DNA of 64,000 nt from Sycobia sp. Sy_11 (GCA_018907035.1 JACCIC010000206.1:1-64000); one strand, 5' to 3'. Positions 21,979-35,349 are shown, counted from the first letter of the stretch. Notes: generated by a model from the letters alone, not told the origin. A program made the numbers and translations.

Positions 21979-23077
21979 CTCACCCTCCCCCCAGCATCCC
22001 GCGGCTTCCTCTCATTTTCCGTGCGCGTCGTCGGCGGCACGGGGAGGCGGGGAAAAAATATACATTTTTATGCGCACCTACTCTTTTTCTGCGTCCTTTA
22101 AAAAATTATGAGAATTAAATTGTATTCTCTTTCGAAACGAGCGCAATTACCGTTCCGGGGATATAGAAGTAGAGGCCGCTGCTCGCTGGCGAATATATGT
22201 ATATGTATATAGGAGTGGCGAAGAAGCAGGGGCAAGGGATTGGTGGGCGAGGAAGGGGGGATGGCAGAAGATACTCTTTAATTCTCATTATTTTTAATAT
22301 TATCGCGGGGGGTTGAGGCGCTCCGGGAGGCGGCGACCCCTGCGAAAAAAAGCGATTCGTGAATATTTTCCCCGGTAGACTACGTCTCTCTCTCTCTCTC
22401 TCTCTCTTCTCTCTGTTCATGCATATATATATATATACACCGCCAGAGCCTCCGACTCAAAAAAAAGGCGGGGAGGGGGGCAGCCGCTCGCCGCATCATC
22501 AGAGGTTCGCTAATTAAAGCGGCCGGCAGCATTATATCCTTGAGATTCGCCTCCCCCGTGCGATCCATACGGCAGCGTATCGAGGAAAATCTCCTGCGCG
22601 TATCTGCAATGCGTACGTACACGCGGACACACAGAGCCGGGCGCACGGGCCGTGCGAGCCAGTCCCCCGAAATTCTCGGCGTGAACGCACCGAGGGGAGC
22701 TCGACGGCGCTGCACGACAGCCGAGGCGCACAAGGCAGAGGGGTATTAGGACACGCGCGCAAAGAGGTCTCTGCCAAGTAAGATTTTCGTAATAACGAGT
22801 GTAACGCGCGCGCGCGCACACACAGGCACACATACACACGATTAATTGAGTGCGATCGGAATGTCCACGCTGCGATCCCCGCGGCACGGTGCGGAATTCC
22901 AAAGGGGTAGAGGCGGGTGCGGGCGGAAAGAGAGAGAGAGAGAGAGAAAAAGGGGGCCACGGGGCTCTCGATATGCCGAAATCCCACTGATCGGACGACG
23001 ACGCGGGGCGCGCATACATACACACATATCGGCGCACACATTATTGTAACGTGAGGGACACGCACGGGCGCTCATAG

Positions 23078-23081
<4 letters not shown>

Positions 23082-23130
<49 letters not shown>
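23082..23130. repeat. (TA)n microsatellite
   Basis: Pure, 49 bases. Confidence 0.9.
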
Positions 23131-23133
<3 letters not shown>

Positions 23134-23265
23134 ATAAGTATATATATAAAATATATGGTCGCATAAGACCTCAAAAAAAGTCCCTGAGTTCGCAGAAAGA
23201 GGCGCCGGCGACGCCGGCATTCCGCTAATTCGCGCGCGGACATGTGCATACATATATGTAAAGTG

Positions 23266-23289
23266 AAAAAAAAAAAAAAAAAAAAAAAA
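23266..23289. repeat. Poly-A run (24)
   Basis: A24 with no polyadenylation signal or retroposon body recognised upstream. Confidence 0.9.
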
Positions 23290-23424
23290 CACGCACTCGA
23301 CATCGGTCTCGGATGTCGTGTATAAGCGTACATTTATTACACACGATTGACTCTTCGCTAACCGCGCTTGGCGGGAGTGGGGGGAGGGGGTCAGGGCAGA
23401 ACTCCAAAAAATCGGCGCGATGAA

Positions 23425-23427
<3 letters not shown>

Positions 23428-23473
<46 letters not shown>
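23428..23473. repeat. (CT)n microsatellite
   Basis: Pure, about 46 bases. Confidence 0.9.
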
Positions 23474-23477
<4 letters not shown>

Positions 23478-23739
23478 AGCGGCCACAGCCGATAATGGGA
23501 TCAAATACCTCGTGCGAACGCTGCAGCAGCGAGCGCGCGTGTTTACGATCGGCCGGGCCGCGGTGCGGTGGCTCGCACCGCGCGGCGGAGCGGTTGGTAG
23601 AGGGGGTGGGGGTACAGCGGTGGCATTATGCAGTTCGGTGCGCGAGTCTCGTTTGGGCTGACGTGTCATATATATATATATATATCGACTGTCGCGCTAA
23701 AATCTGCTTATTTTACTGCGAGCTCGCCGATCGTGGAAT

Positions 23740-24540
23740 ATGATCGTTGTCGCGCAGATTTCCGCGTTCTTGCGATTCTACATTGCTCTCCGGGTCCTGA
23801 AGCCGGGTACCTCGACCGTTCGCAACTCATTCAATTTTTCTTTTCCGAAAATATAGACGATTTTCAGCTTCAAAGCCTGGAAGATGCGACCAGGAAAAAT
23901 GCATACGATTGTCCAAGCCATGACTTCTAAAATGTTCAAAATTCTTGGGTTTTTGCTTAAAGCTTTCTGTATTCCAACAAAAGTGAATAATTACTGTTTT
24001 TCGAAAATACGAACTGTCACTGGCTGATCAAAACGAAATTCATTATTTTTATTGATTTAAAGGTCATACTATTAATGAAAAAAATTGCCGACAATCCAAG
24101 TGTACCAAAACAATACGTTTTGCATATACGAAAACGGTCAAACGTTTATTGTTGCGTAAAAACAATTTTAGTCTTTAATTAGTTAACATAATTGTTTTTG
24201 ATTTAAACGTGAAGTATTACATTGAATTTTTCAAACATATCTTTAAATGAATACTTTGCAAATAATCAATGTTGCCAATATAATTAAAAATTAATGAAAT
24301 AATATGTATTTTATAAGGATGAACCTTGGAAGCTGTTTGGCTTAAAATACAATATATTTTTCCAAAAGATTCTACAAAGAAATTATTTACTGTTTTCTAT
24401 TTATTTGAATACTTGGCATAAAAATAAATATTTAGCCTGTTCAATAAAATATAACTCCTAGTCTTGCAATTTTCAGATGAAAATACCGAAGAAAATCCTT
24501 CATTTATTCGGAAACGTCTTATTGCACACTCTTCTTCAGA
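23740..24540. other. AT-rich unique island
   Basis: About 800 bases of repeat-free AT-rich DNA, one of the longest such islands in the presumed intron. No gene recognised; candidate regulatory DNA. Confidence 0.35.
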
Positions 24541-24796
24541 GTGAGAGAGAGAGAGCGAGGGGGAAGCAATCTACAGTTCTTTTGCCGATGTCCTTTCTAT
24601 ACTCTATACGCTTCGCGATATATTAGAATTGGAATCGCTGGCAGAACGATCAACTTTCGCCCGTCCTTGCACAATCGTCGAATAATCAGGCAAGGCCATC
24701 GCGCCTCAAAGAGGCTCGAATTCGGCAGCTCGAATTATCGACACCGCGCAGTTTTTAAAAATGATAAGACGAGGGATTTATATTATTTTTAAAACG

Positions 24797-24798
<2 letters not shown>

Positions 24799-24834
<36 letters not shown>
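24799..24834. repeat. (AT)n microsatellite
   Basis: Pure, followed by further ATTATATATA. Confidence 0.9.
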
Positions 24835-24840
<6 letters not shown>

Positions 24841-24842
<2 letters not shown>

Positions 24843-25350
24843 CATATGTAACAATTTCTACCGGAATGTGCTAACAGTATGTGTAAAGTAAAGTGTCGCT
24901 AATGTCATCGAAATTTGAATTTGCACCGAGAATAAAATAATTTGTTAATTTAACATAAATGTTGATTTAAATAGTGTTAATTCAATATTTAATTTCGATT
25001 AAGATAATAATTATAAAAATGAGCAGAGAAATACTTAATTCAAATAAAATATTTAACTACAGCACACTACTTGGATAAATATTTATTTTGAAAATTACAA
25101 ATTTATCCCTCAATTGATACACACGCGTATATCTATAAGCAAGCGTTCAAACACACACATACACGCAAACACAAGTAATAACATACAAATCATCCATAAA
25201 CCACCCGGCTGTTTTGTAAGTCCGGAAAATAATTTTCTTCTTCATTTTCTTTTTTTATATAACATATACATTCGTCGATTCGTCTCCGATCTCCTTTCGC
25301 GCAGATTCGAAACTCCTCCGAATACCGTACGGAGCGTTATATTATAATAC
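24841..25350. other. AT-rich unique island, no gene seen
   Basis: AT-rich with a short impure CA stretch near 25151-25172. Confidence 0.4.

Positions 25351-25351
<1 letters not shown>

Positions 25352-25398
<47 letters not shown>
25352..25398. repeat. (TA)n microsatellite
   Basis: Pure, about 47 bases. Confidence 0.9.
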
Positions 25399-25402
<4 letters not shown>

Positions 25403-25549
25403 GTTTTAGCGTATTAAAAATTTTTCAGCGCCGAGAAAGCGCGCGCTCGTGCATTATTCAACAATTGAGCGTATGCAAAATAAAGCCGATGCTCTTTCGT
25501 AACGAAATGCCGATTGACAATCTGTTTACCCGTTTCCGCGGTGCGCATT

Positions 25550-26150
25550 TCTTCACGTAACGCCGGGCCGCTGACAGCCGCCGACGCGCCGGTCCCTGAA
25601 TGACGGGCGCGTTTGCGGAGGGCGGGGGGGGGAGGGCGATGGGCCGGGAGATTCTCGTCCCAGAATCCGTTTGTCCAAATTGTCGTCGTAAGCCCGAGTG
25701 TAAGAGAATTTAGCCACGTGCAGAAATACAGGCGAAGGACTCGGGCCAATGCACGGAGACATAGGCATCACGCCCGCCTCTACGCGAGTCCCACCTGTAG
25801 ACGTTCGAGCAAACGAGCGCGGGCGGCGCCGCTCCTTCCGGCTCCCGTCCGTACGGCGATGCATTGTATTCGGGGCGCGAGGGGGGAGAGACCACTTTGG
25901 GGCTGCGAGTTTACGACGAGCCGGCCGAGCGGAAGGGGGGCAGCGGGGGTGGGGGCGGCGAGCTTTTAGTCGAGAGCGCCGGAGACGAAAATCACGAGTG
26001 GCTTGCCCGCCCTCCCTCACCTCTCGCTCTCTCTCTCCGTGATGTCCTTCCGGCACGCCGAGGCGAGTGTTAAAGCCGATGAGGCGCTACAGCTACGCGT
26101 TTCTTCGCCCTCTTTACCTCCGCGACACTTTAATCTTCGATCTTGTGTTC
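25550..26150. other. CpG-rich block
   Basis: CpG-dense unique DNA with overlapping unrecognised frames on both strands. Confidence 0.45.
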
Positions 26151-26639
26151 GATCGATTATCAGTTTTTTTACTGAGATCACGGCCAATTGAGAATTACGA
26201 TACATTGGCGATTTTTTCATTTTTTACTTTTTCGCTATAATTTTCCATTTGTAAAACATATCGCCGCGATAAAACGCTTCGAAACGGCGATTTTGCCGAT
26301 AAACTTGGTTCTGCAATTGCCAAGCATGCGCCACGAAACGGAATTCGAGTCATAGTTGCGGGAAAATTCGATTTTAACGCAAAAACTACTTGCACTTACG
26401 TTAAAAGTGACTGTGCAAGTAATATTCATGAATATTTATACATAAGCATAAATTTCTAATTCATAATAAAACGATAACTGCGAAATATTTTATTTCTACT
26501 TGTGGTATTAGAAATCGTTTATGGGCTCACTAGTATAGATTATCGAAAAGATTATGGAAAAGATTATCGAAAAATTGTTAAAAATATAATACTCGGATTT
26601 TTATTCAAAGTATTCGGGTATTACGAAAATTATCTTAAA

Positions 26640-27260
26640 AATGATACATTCGAGCCGTTCGAAGCGAACATTTGGAATTCTCGAGATGTTCGAACGCGTA
26701 GAACAGTTCCCGGCTCTGGCAAAAGCCGCCTACGAAAATATCCACTTCGACTAGAGCGGCAATCGAGTCCGAGTCCTTGGGCAATCCTCGCCTTGAAAAG
26801 CCAAAGTCCCTGTACCCCCGTAGCCAACGACTCACACTCCGTATTTGCATAAGCGGCATCTCGGATTCCCCGCCGATACGCCGCTGTTGCGCCTCCCGGT
26901 GCAAAACGAGCGGGCCGCCGCGCATTCGGCAGAGTGGCCGAGCCCGCTCGGGAGGAGCCGATTGTTTACACCCGTATCGCGCGCGAAAGTAAAGTCGTAT
27001 AATGCCAATAATTTTCGCTCAAGTCGAAAGTCCGCGTCGCTGGCCTGCGTATGGAAAATATGTGTATAATGTAACGATCCGTATCTCGCTCGGCGCCCAA
27101 CGCCTTCGTCATTAAGCTGAACTCGTGCCGCCGCGGATGTATTTTATTTCCAATTCCCCGGCGCAAATTACAGCAATTTTCTAGAAGCCGCGCCGCGCCG
27201 CGGCGGAAAGAAGTCGCGGCCGATATTTTTGCGAAATTTCTTCGATACGACCGGGAGAAA
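26640..27260. other. CpG-rich unique region, no gene recognised
   Basis: Moderate to high GC without repeats. Frames of 60-116 residues on both strands match nothing known. Confidence 0.4.
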
Positions 27261-27290
27261 GAAATTAATAGGAGAGATTGGCCGCACAGA

Positions 27291-27310
27291 ATATATATAT
27301 ATATATATAT
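27291..27310. repeat. (TA)n microsatellite
   Basis: Short pure run next to an impure TG-rich stretch. Confidence 0.85.
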
Positions 27311-27559
27311 GAGTGTGTCTGAATGTATGCGTGTGTGTGGTGCGCCGTATTTTCTGAATTCCAGAATAATGGCGCTGAAAAAAAATGTACGGCACGCGGT
27401 TGGAGAAATATTTATTATTAATATATGCTACAATTATAGTCAGACATATATATAAATATATATGTTTTTATGTATGTATGTGTGTGTGTATATGTGTGGA
27501 TGTGTATGTAAAAGAGACGAGCAAAAAGTGGCACTCAAACAGCCACTTTAGAGCTGTAA

Positions 27560-28330
27560 AATTCTGCTTTAAATACTAATTTTCCAGGGCAATAAAAATA
27601 TTAATTAATATTTCTGAGAAAAAGCTTTACAAATTCGATGATTTTATAAAGATCTTCCCTCGGATCTATATATTCCTACGTCTATTTCGTATAAAAAATA
27701 TAAAGTGTAAAATATGCATAGAAGGATATGTGTTAGTTTTACACGAAGCCGGTATAGAAGCCATAGAGGCATCTGTATATCTATATAGATCTATATGATA
27801 GATAACATGTTTCAACGTATTGTAAGATCTTGGCAATCTTGTTGTATAACTAGAAATCGATCAATTGCACACTACGGTAGAGAAACTAAAAAATGACTTG
27901 AGCGAAAATAAATATAATATATTATTTTAAAAAATGGCGTTAAGTAGCGCCGAGCTGTTTTGCATTTGAATAGAATAGAATTGGTGGTATCTCATAACTT
28001 TGTTTTACATACAATAAAATTTAAATCATTCGCAACATATTCAAATGGCAATTTATATATCTTAAGAACAATTAAGGCTTATTCAAATGTAAAAACAACA
28101 TTAAATCATAAGCATTTTTTTTTTGTTCTCAGGAAATAAAACGTTAATTTACACCTTCGCAGAACAATGGAATTTGAGGGAAATAGATGGTGGATTATTG
28201 TTATCATAAAAACAATCATTTGAATTTGTAATTGATTTCAAGGAAGTCCCGAGACACCGGAAGCCGCGTAACAAAGAGAAGCAGCAGCGCGCTCGCTTTC
28301 GTAAGGTACAATTAATGCACGTTCGAAAAA
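27560..28330. other. AT-rich unique island, no gene seen
   Basis: Repeat-poor, low-GC sequence without open frames of note. Confidence 0.4.
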
Positions 28331-28359
28331 CTGTATATAGAGGTTAAAATAATAAAATG

Positions 28360-28650
28360 GAATGAGGCGGGAGTCGGGTAAGAGTAAAATGTGTAAAAAT
28401 GTAAAGAAATACAAAACAAAAAAAAAAGAAAAAAAGAAAGCAGCGAGGAGAAAGAGGGAGAGATTTCGCGTTCGCGCGGTCTCTGAGGGAATGTTGCGCG
28501 TGCGGGTACGCGTAAGTCATACAAAAGGAGCGGAAAAAAAAATTGTAATGTGCGTACGTCTGGGCGGGGGAGCGGTGGTGGGGGGTAAAGGAGGAGGAGG
28601 TGGAGTAGGGGGCAGGAGACAAGGCAAAGGAAAAGGCAGCAAATATCTAT
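28360..28650. repeat. Purine-rich low-complexity stretch
   Basis: A- and G-dominated plus strand. The frames on it are Lys/Arg/Gly or Phe/Leu/Ser artefacts. Confidence 0.6.
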
Positions 28651-29295
28651 AGGCACTTTATTACTAGCAGCCGCAAAGTCTCACGAGGTTTCAACGTCAA
28701 TTATATCTACAGAATAACTTAACGGTCCCTTAGAAACAGTCTCAATGGCCTATTCAGCCGTTCGCCAAGCGAGCTTCGCCCGAGTGTTAAATAATAAAGG
28801 CCATATTCTCGGGCGGCGGGCTCGCGAGCGCGCGCGCGCGCGCGCTCCGGCGACCGTGACGTAATCCTCCTTACCTCCGAACTGTTCCATACATATATAT
28901 CTATATGTATATATATACACATGCATAGATACACACGTACGCGCAGACGCACAAGCGCACGCAGACGCATACATACACCAATGGAGGATTTATGCGCCAG
29001 GTCTCTCGAAATAAATATGTATCGCGCGCTAGCTCGTCTTAAAGCGAATTGGACGCCGAGGCGCTTGTCCGGTAGCGCCCCCCCTCCCGCTCTGCCTGCC
29101 ACGTGCACCTGCGATTACACGGACTACTGCTGCTGCTACTGCTGCTACTACTACTACTAGTGCGGGTATCTGGAGTGGCGGCGGGAGGGGGAAAGCCCGC
29201 GGCGGACGGAACGGCGACCGGCGCGTGGGCGTGCGACCCGTCGCGAGTCGCTGCTGTGCAGCCGGCGACTGCGAGGAGCTAGCGATAGCGAAAGG

Positions 29296-29298
<3 letters not shown>

Positions 29299-29341
<43 letters not shown>
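29299..29341. repeat. (GA)n microsatellite
   Basis: Pure, about 43 bases. Confidence 0.9.
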
Positions 29342-29346
<5 letters not shown>

Positions 29347-29712
29347 TACGCGAGCCGAAGTTTGAATATTTAAAAACGGGCCGCGGGCCCGCGGAGGCTC
29401 CCGAGGAAGAACGCTCCTGTGCCCGAGACGCGCCGTTTAAATAATACACCGCCGGCTTACTGCCACCTCCCCCGTCGCCCTTCCTTCCCCGCCCCTCCGC
29501 CGTTCGGCGTGACGTTGCACGCGCGCGCGCCGCCGTCGCCGCGGTCTCTTGTTTATCGCGCGCCGCCCGCGCTACCGCTACATATAGATACTGAGCGCTG
29601 TACTTGCGCGTCCTCGCGTGCAGGCTGTCGTTCCTTGGTCGGGACATGGATGGAGGGGGGAGGGGAGAGAAGTTCGACGAGATTTCGGGCTCTCGCGAAC
29701 GAAAGTAATGGC

Positions 29713-29721
<9 letters not shown>

Positions 29722-29755
<34 letters not shown>
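29722..29755. repeat. (GA)n microsatellite
   Basis: Pure, about 34 bases. Confidence 0.9.
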
Positions 29756-29756
<1 letters not shown>

Positions 29757-29941
29757 AGGCGCCAGCGCCTCGAGACGGAGACGCGCTCTCTTGCTCGGCG
29801 CTGCGGCGTCAAGGCCGCGCGAGCTCCGCTTTTTCTCGACGACGAGCGCGGCAGACGGAGGGATAGATAGATCTATAGATAGAGAGACCGAGGGAGGGGG
29901 AGAGTGAGTCGAAAGCTGCCGGCGATCGATGTCGCGGAGAG

Positions 29942-29942
<1 letters not shown>

Positions 29943-29986
<44 letters not shown>

Positions 29987-30000
29987 TATCTATATATATA
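29943..30000. repeat. (TA)n microsatellite
   Basis: TA run with two single-base interruptions (CATA and TCTA) near the right end. Confidence 0.9.
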
Positions 30001-30329
30001 GGCGGGACGCGGTGCGCGGCCCGGCGCACTGAAAGGTTAATGCCGCGGCCCGCAGCGCCGCGCGGGACGCTCGATGAGAGGCTGTGCGAGCTCCCGACAA
30101 GTGTTTCGATCGCCCGAGATAAGATAACGCCGAGTGTTACGCTTTTGCCTCGTCGTTTCGCGTAATCGACGGATAGCACGACGGGGGGGGGGGGTGCGAG
30201 GATGGAAATCAATCTCGGCGAGCGAGCTCCCACCTACGTTTCTCGCTTTTTATTACGGATTTACCCGCGGAGCATGTGGGCACACGAAACATAATGGACA
30301 TTTTACAAGACGATCGTAACGTTGAGCGG

Positions 30330-31080
30330 GAGTAAATTAAATCGTTCTTTATTTTATAATGTAAGCCATGTTTCTGTTCGGTAATTAAAATTATATATTA
30401 GCTATTTTTTTCTACCATATATCTAATACTGCGGAAAGAATAATGGACTGCGCGTTTCGATATCGCGAGTAACAACAAAAAAAAAAAAAGATACGCACGT
30501 AACAGATACATAAAATTTTCACTTGCATAACTATTTAGTGTGTAAAATGGTTGTTCGTTATGTTAATAGCAGTAAGTCACTTATCGGATTAGTGATAATA
30601 AATTTTTTTTTTTTTTTTAATACGTGTAAGATAGTACTTTGTATACGTACGAGACAGTTAAATAATGTTAACAATAAATAACAGCGATAAATACTAATGA
30701 ATTTTATCACTTAAAAAATAATATACGTTTAAACGGCGTCGATTCCCAACGAGCTAGGAATAACTATATAATAGAAAATCATTAAATATCCATGATGAAT
30801 TTTGTAAGATCCTTGAGTCTAAAAATATAAATAAAAATCGAGAATATAAATTACGTTCTTATTCTATAATTTTTTAAGTCACCTTTGCAACGGCGGGGAT
30901 TCATATTTATAAGTAATAACTAATCGCGGCGCTGCGCCGATAGACGTCAGAGGGAAAAGAAAAAAGAAATAAATGTATTCTGTCCTATCTAGATTTAATT
31001 GACGACCAATGAAATAGTACGTCTTGAAACGTCCAATTTGACGTGACTTTGCGACTGTAGGAACTTACTCGATTTGATTT
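30330..31080. other. AT-rich unique island
   Basis: About 750 bases of low-GC DNA with a T17 run at 30603-30619. No gene recognised. Confidence 0.4.
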
Positions 31081-31087
31081 AATGTTA

Positions 31088-31089
<2 letters not shown>

Positions 31090-31131
<42 letters not shown>
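31090..31131. repeat. (AT)n microsatellite
   Basis: Pure, 42 bases. Confidence 0.9.
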
Positions 31132-31134
<3 letters not shown>

Positions 31135-31198
31135 ATATGAATGTCTTTATATATAACTGCGCGCTCGCGCGCGTCGGCGGAACGAACGTCTACGTAAG

Positions 31199-31256
31199 TT
31201 AATACTGCCTATACGCAAATTAATACTGCCTACGCATTGTTTATTCTGTTTATTCT
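31199..31256. repeat. Short tandem duplications
   Basis: TTAATACTGCCTA is repeated about 20 bases apart and TGTTTATTC is repeated just after, consistent with local slippage duplications. Confidence 0.7.
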
Positions 31257-31366
31257 GCAGTATAAGCTAAAATGGTACGCAGCGCCTGTGTGTAAGAAGT
31301 TATATATATCCAGCTCAGAGAGAGAAAGAGAGAGAGAGAGAGAGTAACTCTTTCGAAATAAATGTG

Positions 31367-31368
<2 letters not shown>

Positions 31369-31418
<50 letters not shown>
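31369..31418. repeat. (AT)n microsatellite
   Basis: Pure, 50 bases. A (GA)n run lies just upstream (31313-31344). Confidence 0.9.
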
Positions 31419-31422
<4 letters not shown>

Positions 31423-31678
31423 ATCGATTTGAAAGTGTAGATGTATAGGGTGTCTCTTAATTAATACGAAATACTGCTTTCACATTTTTACGAGAATATG
31501 TTCTCCGCAAATAGCAGCGTTATAAGAAAGCCGCGTGTTTTCATATTATATCCACGCAATTATCGTCGGGAGGAATTTTACTTTTCTTTATTGCCTCCTT
31601 GCCCCACCCCCCTTCATCCCCCGCCACCGCAAGTACACGCATCGAACGTTCGGTTAAATAATATAGGAATAATAAAGG

Positions 31679-31682
<4 letters not shown>

Positions 31683-31728
<46 letters not shown>
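31683..31728. repeat. (GA)n microsatellite
   Basis: Pure, 46 bases. Confidence 0.9.
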
Positions 31729-31730
<2 letters not shown>

Positions 31731-31869
31731 TAATGCACTTACTTGGCGAATTAATGTCAGCGGTGCATTTTATGCATATATAAACAACTTATAAGAACTT
31801 TACTGGAAAGTTGGTCTTTCGCTAATGTCAGTAGTATATGTACATATATGCACAGACACACTTGCACTT

Positions 31870-31876
<7 letters not shown>

Positions 31877-31920
<44 letters not shown>
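31877..31920. repeat. (AT)n microsatellite
   Basis: Pure run bordered by ATAC/CATA edges. Confidence 0.9.
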
Positions 31921-31927
<7 letters not shown>

Positions 31928-31996
31928 CATATTTATATACGATATATACGTAAGGCAAAGTTTTCACGTAATATAATCAGTCGATAAACGAGCAGT

Positions 31997-32005
<9 letters not shown>

Positions 32006-32050
<45 letters not shown>
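32006..32050. repeat. (AT)n microsatellite
   Basis: Pure, 45 bases, 85 bases right of the previous TA tract. Confidence 0.9.
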
Positions 32051-32054
<4 letters not shown>

Positions 32055-32168
32055 TGTTCTAGAAGTTTTTACGCCTGTGAAATATGCACGCCAAGTATAT
32101 TTTATAAAGTATTCCCGATGCAGTATTAATGGGAGCGAATTTCATGCCGCCCCCTTCGGCTACGCTTC

Positions 32169-32186
32169 TTTTTTTTTTTTTTTTTT
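32169..32186. repeat. Poly-T run (18)
   Basis: T18, no retroposon body recognised on the minus strand. Confidence 0.85.
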
Positions 32187-32189
32187 GTC

Positions 32190-32745
32190 ACGCACATAAA
32201 AATTTCTCCGCTGAGCCAGCAAATGTTTTATTTATGTGTGTCGCGCGTATAATATATATTTATGTGTTTTTCTTAATTTTTATTCTCCTCGTTGCTTTCT
32301 TACGTACATGGAGGTGGAATTTGAAAAATTAATCGCTTGGCCGAGGGGTTGGTGTGCGCGAGAAAGCCCAGCAATTACGATGGAAGGAAATTTTTTATTC
32401 GAATTCGCATCTTGAGAGAAGGACGAAGAAATTTTTCGTTATCGTTCGCCCGTCATTCGTCAGTTTGATAATAGAAGAGGCGGTGCAGCAGTAGCATCGG
32501 ACGTTTAATATCTACATTAGCGAATCTAGACAAGAATCGCATGAAGATCGCATAACTTGAGACGGGATATTTATCGATATGTTACCGATCTACCGAAGAC
32601 AATCTCTGCTCCTCGAAGTCTGGGAAAGAGTATACCGTCACGGGCAAATAACGTCCCCATCGTTTTAAAAGAGCCATTACGCCATGGCAAGAATTACAAA
32701 TATAATATATGTCATTGTTGTTGCCGTCGGTAAAGGCCAAGGAAC
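32190..32745. other. Unique intronic stretch, no gene seen
   Basis: Mixed-composition DNA of ordinary complexity. Confidence 0.4.
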
Positions 32746-32962
32746 GCGCGCGCGTGCGTGCGAAAGAGAGACGGTGTGAGGGAGACAGACAAAGAAAGAG
32801 AGAGAGAGAGAGAGTGAGGAAGAGGAAAGAAGAGAGAGAGGGAGAGAAAGCGGTTAATAGAGAGAACTTGAAGCTGCTCTATTGCAACTTGAAAGCAATA
32901 AAATCTTGTCTCGGACCGAGAGCACGAGGGAGAAGGAACAGGGGAAGAGAAAAAGTAAGAGA

Positions 32963-32964
<2 letters not shown>

Positions 32965-33006
<42 letters not shown>
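32965..33006. repeat. (GA)n microsatellite
   Basis: Core of a wider GA-rich region (about 32765-33260). Confidence 0.9.
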
Positions 33007-33007
<1 letters not shown>

Positions 33008-33472
33008 GTACTGAGATATACTCGCGAGCAGAGGGGAGGAAAAGGTCTAAGAACGCGCGTGCACGCTGGGACGCGGGCTGGCCGCACGTGTGCCAGGAAC
33101 AGCAGTCGGCAGGTGTAGTAGGGGAATCCCGCCTACGTTCTCCGCGCTAGTCGACACGCGGAAATAGCAGAGAGTGAGCGTGAGAGCGAGAGAGGAGAAA
33201 GAGAAACAGAGAGAGGGAGAGGGAGAGTGAAATGCAGAGGCGATAGAGATAGACAGAGGGGGTGGGGGTAGGGGATTTCGGCCAAGCCACCGACGGCAGC
33301 AACGGAGGCCGGGGGTAGGGGGAGCGATCGTAGCGAGCGCGCAGCTTTTTAGGACCACCCACTTGTATTAGCGATCTATGCTTTTCCGCGCCGGGCTTTT
33401 TCCCCCATTGGCCGATTTCGGGAGGAGCGCGCGCGCGCGCCTCCTCCTCTCCCGCGTATGCGCGTTCCGCGC

Positions 33473-33477
<5 letters not shown>

Positions 33478-33538
<61 letters not shown>
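33478..33538. repeat. Compound (TA)n(GT)n
   Basis: TA run to 33518, then (GT)10. Same TA-to-GT order as at 9742-9789. Confidence 0.9.
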
Positions 33539-33956
33539 ATATGTACATATATATGCAGATCCGTATGCCCGCACGCGGCACCGACAGTGGTCCGCTCGGG
33601 ATCAGTGCCATGGCGGAAGAGGCGTAGATCGAAAGTTCGTTGTATAATTCCTTGGCGGGAATAAAAACAAAGCGAAAAAAAAAATCCGCGCTTCTTCGGC
33701 TCTCATTATACGCGCAGCCTCGCTGCGATTTTATTTATAAAATTTTATTTATACACGGGCACGGATCTGCGAGTGAAGCGAGTCTACGCTTCCTTCGGAT
33801 GAAAAAAAAAGGGGGCGGAAAGGTTTTTTTTTTCTTTAATAATTTCGAATGCGACGGCGGGCCAACGGAATTAGTTTCATCTCCAGCCCGGCATCTGAAA
33901 TAATATCTTTATATAATTTTCGTATTAATGCACTGCCAAGAGAATAAATAAATACA

Positions 33957-33959
<3 letters not shown>

Positions 33960-34001
<42 letters not shown>
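33960..34001. repeat. (TA)n microsatellite
   Basis: Pure, 42 bases. Confidence 0.9.
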
Positions 34002-34006
<5 letters not shown>

Positions 34007-34924
34007 CGAAAAGAATAATATCGAGCTAAAATTATGCGCGCGAGCGCGCATTGAAATTTTATCTGGTTCCCGTCCACCAAGTGAAATCAGCGGCAGCAGA
34101 AACCCCCTCTGCACGCAGTGAAAGATAGGTCGAAGAATAATAATACAGTACACCTAACCCCCAACCCGTGGAGGGGAGCGCCGGTATTATCCTGCTTGTT
34201 AATGCAGTTGTAATGCCACCGAATTTTTGATCAAACAATCGACTATCGCATTATAATTTTTATGCACGCGTATATATGTAGCATAATAAAAAAGAAAAAG
34301 GAGAGAAAAAAAAACAAGAATCTTTTCGACCCTTGTTTACACGGCAGTAAGGGTAAAATAATGTTCTCGAGTTACAATTTTGCGTTTATTATTCTTTCGA
34401 TTCTGGCCCAACTCCAGCACCAGTCTAAACAGCCATTCGCGACGGCTGTGATTGCGAAATTTGCATCGTCGTTGCCGCTGATGCTCGGGGAAAAAAGTCA
34501 GATAGACGGAGTCACAGGGAGGGGGAGAGAGAGAGAGAGAGCAAAGGAGAGGGAGGGAGACAAAGACGAAGTGGATAATCCACGAGCTCCGATATTGGGT
34601 CCTACGTAATGCTTCGTCGTTGAAAATCTGACAACAAGTGGGCTGAAGTCGAGGATCAAACCCTTCTCCCACTGCCGCTGACATTGAGAATGAATTAAGG
34701 TGCCGATAGAAATCTACCGAATCCTCCCCTTCCCCACCGATCTTACCACTTCGCGATTGGCCTCGAATGCACGAGGTGTCTTGAATTTCAATATAAAAAA
34801 AAAAAAAGACAAGGAAGAACAGAGGTACACAGACGTTCGCGGCCCGCCACTCCGCCGTCTCGCGCAAAGTGCACTCTCGCGCCGACTTCCTCGGTAGAGG
34901 GAGAGAGATCGACCGAACAGCGGC

Positions 34925-34984
<60 letters not shown>

Positions 34985-34990
34985 GGTGGT
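34925..34990. repeat. (AGT)n then (GGT)n trinucleotide array
   Basis: About 16 AGT units pass directly into five GGT units, then AGC units. It is the longest pure trinucleotide array in the window. Reading frames give homopolymers only. Confidence 0.9.
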
Positions 34991-35224
34991 AGCAGCAGCA
35001 AAAGTTGAAACAGGTTGGTAAGAACACCGACACCGAGGGAGATTGAGAGAGAAGCAACCCGCCCGCCTGTTTTTGCGCCGAGGGAAAATTTAATACAATT
35101 ACGAACGACTCTTGGCGCCTTCTTTCCATTTGGTCGTACCGGCCTCTCCACTCTTCGCTCATCTTTCTTTCTCTCTCTATCTCGTTCTCACTCCCCGCCC
35201 GTCTGTTTTTCTTTGGTTCTTTAG

Positions 35225-35230
35225 CTCTCT

Positions 35231-35267
<37 letters not shown>

Positions 35268-35269
35268 GT
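35225..35269. repeat. (CT)n microsatellite
   Basis: CT run with one CCT interruption. Confidence 0.9.
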
Positions 35270-35349
35270 GTGTCACCTCGGCTTTGTAGCGAGCGTGCCG
35301 GCGAGACAGAGAGCCTGGCGGAAGCGCAGTCGGTTCTCGGGGAGAGGAA

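Larger units (their letters stand above)
29160..30230. other. CpG-rich region with embedded GA and TA tracts
   Basis: GC-dense unique DNA interrupted by (GA)n at 29299-29341 and 29722-29755 and (TA)n at 29943-30000. Long frames in it are shadows of these repeats. Confidence 0.5.
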
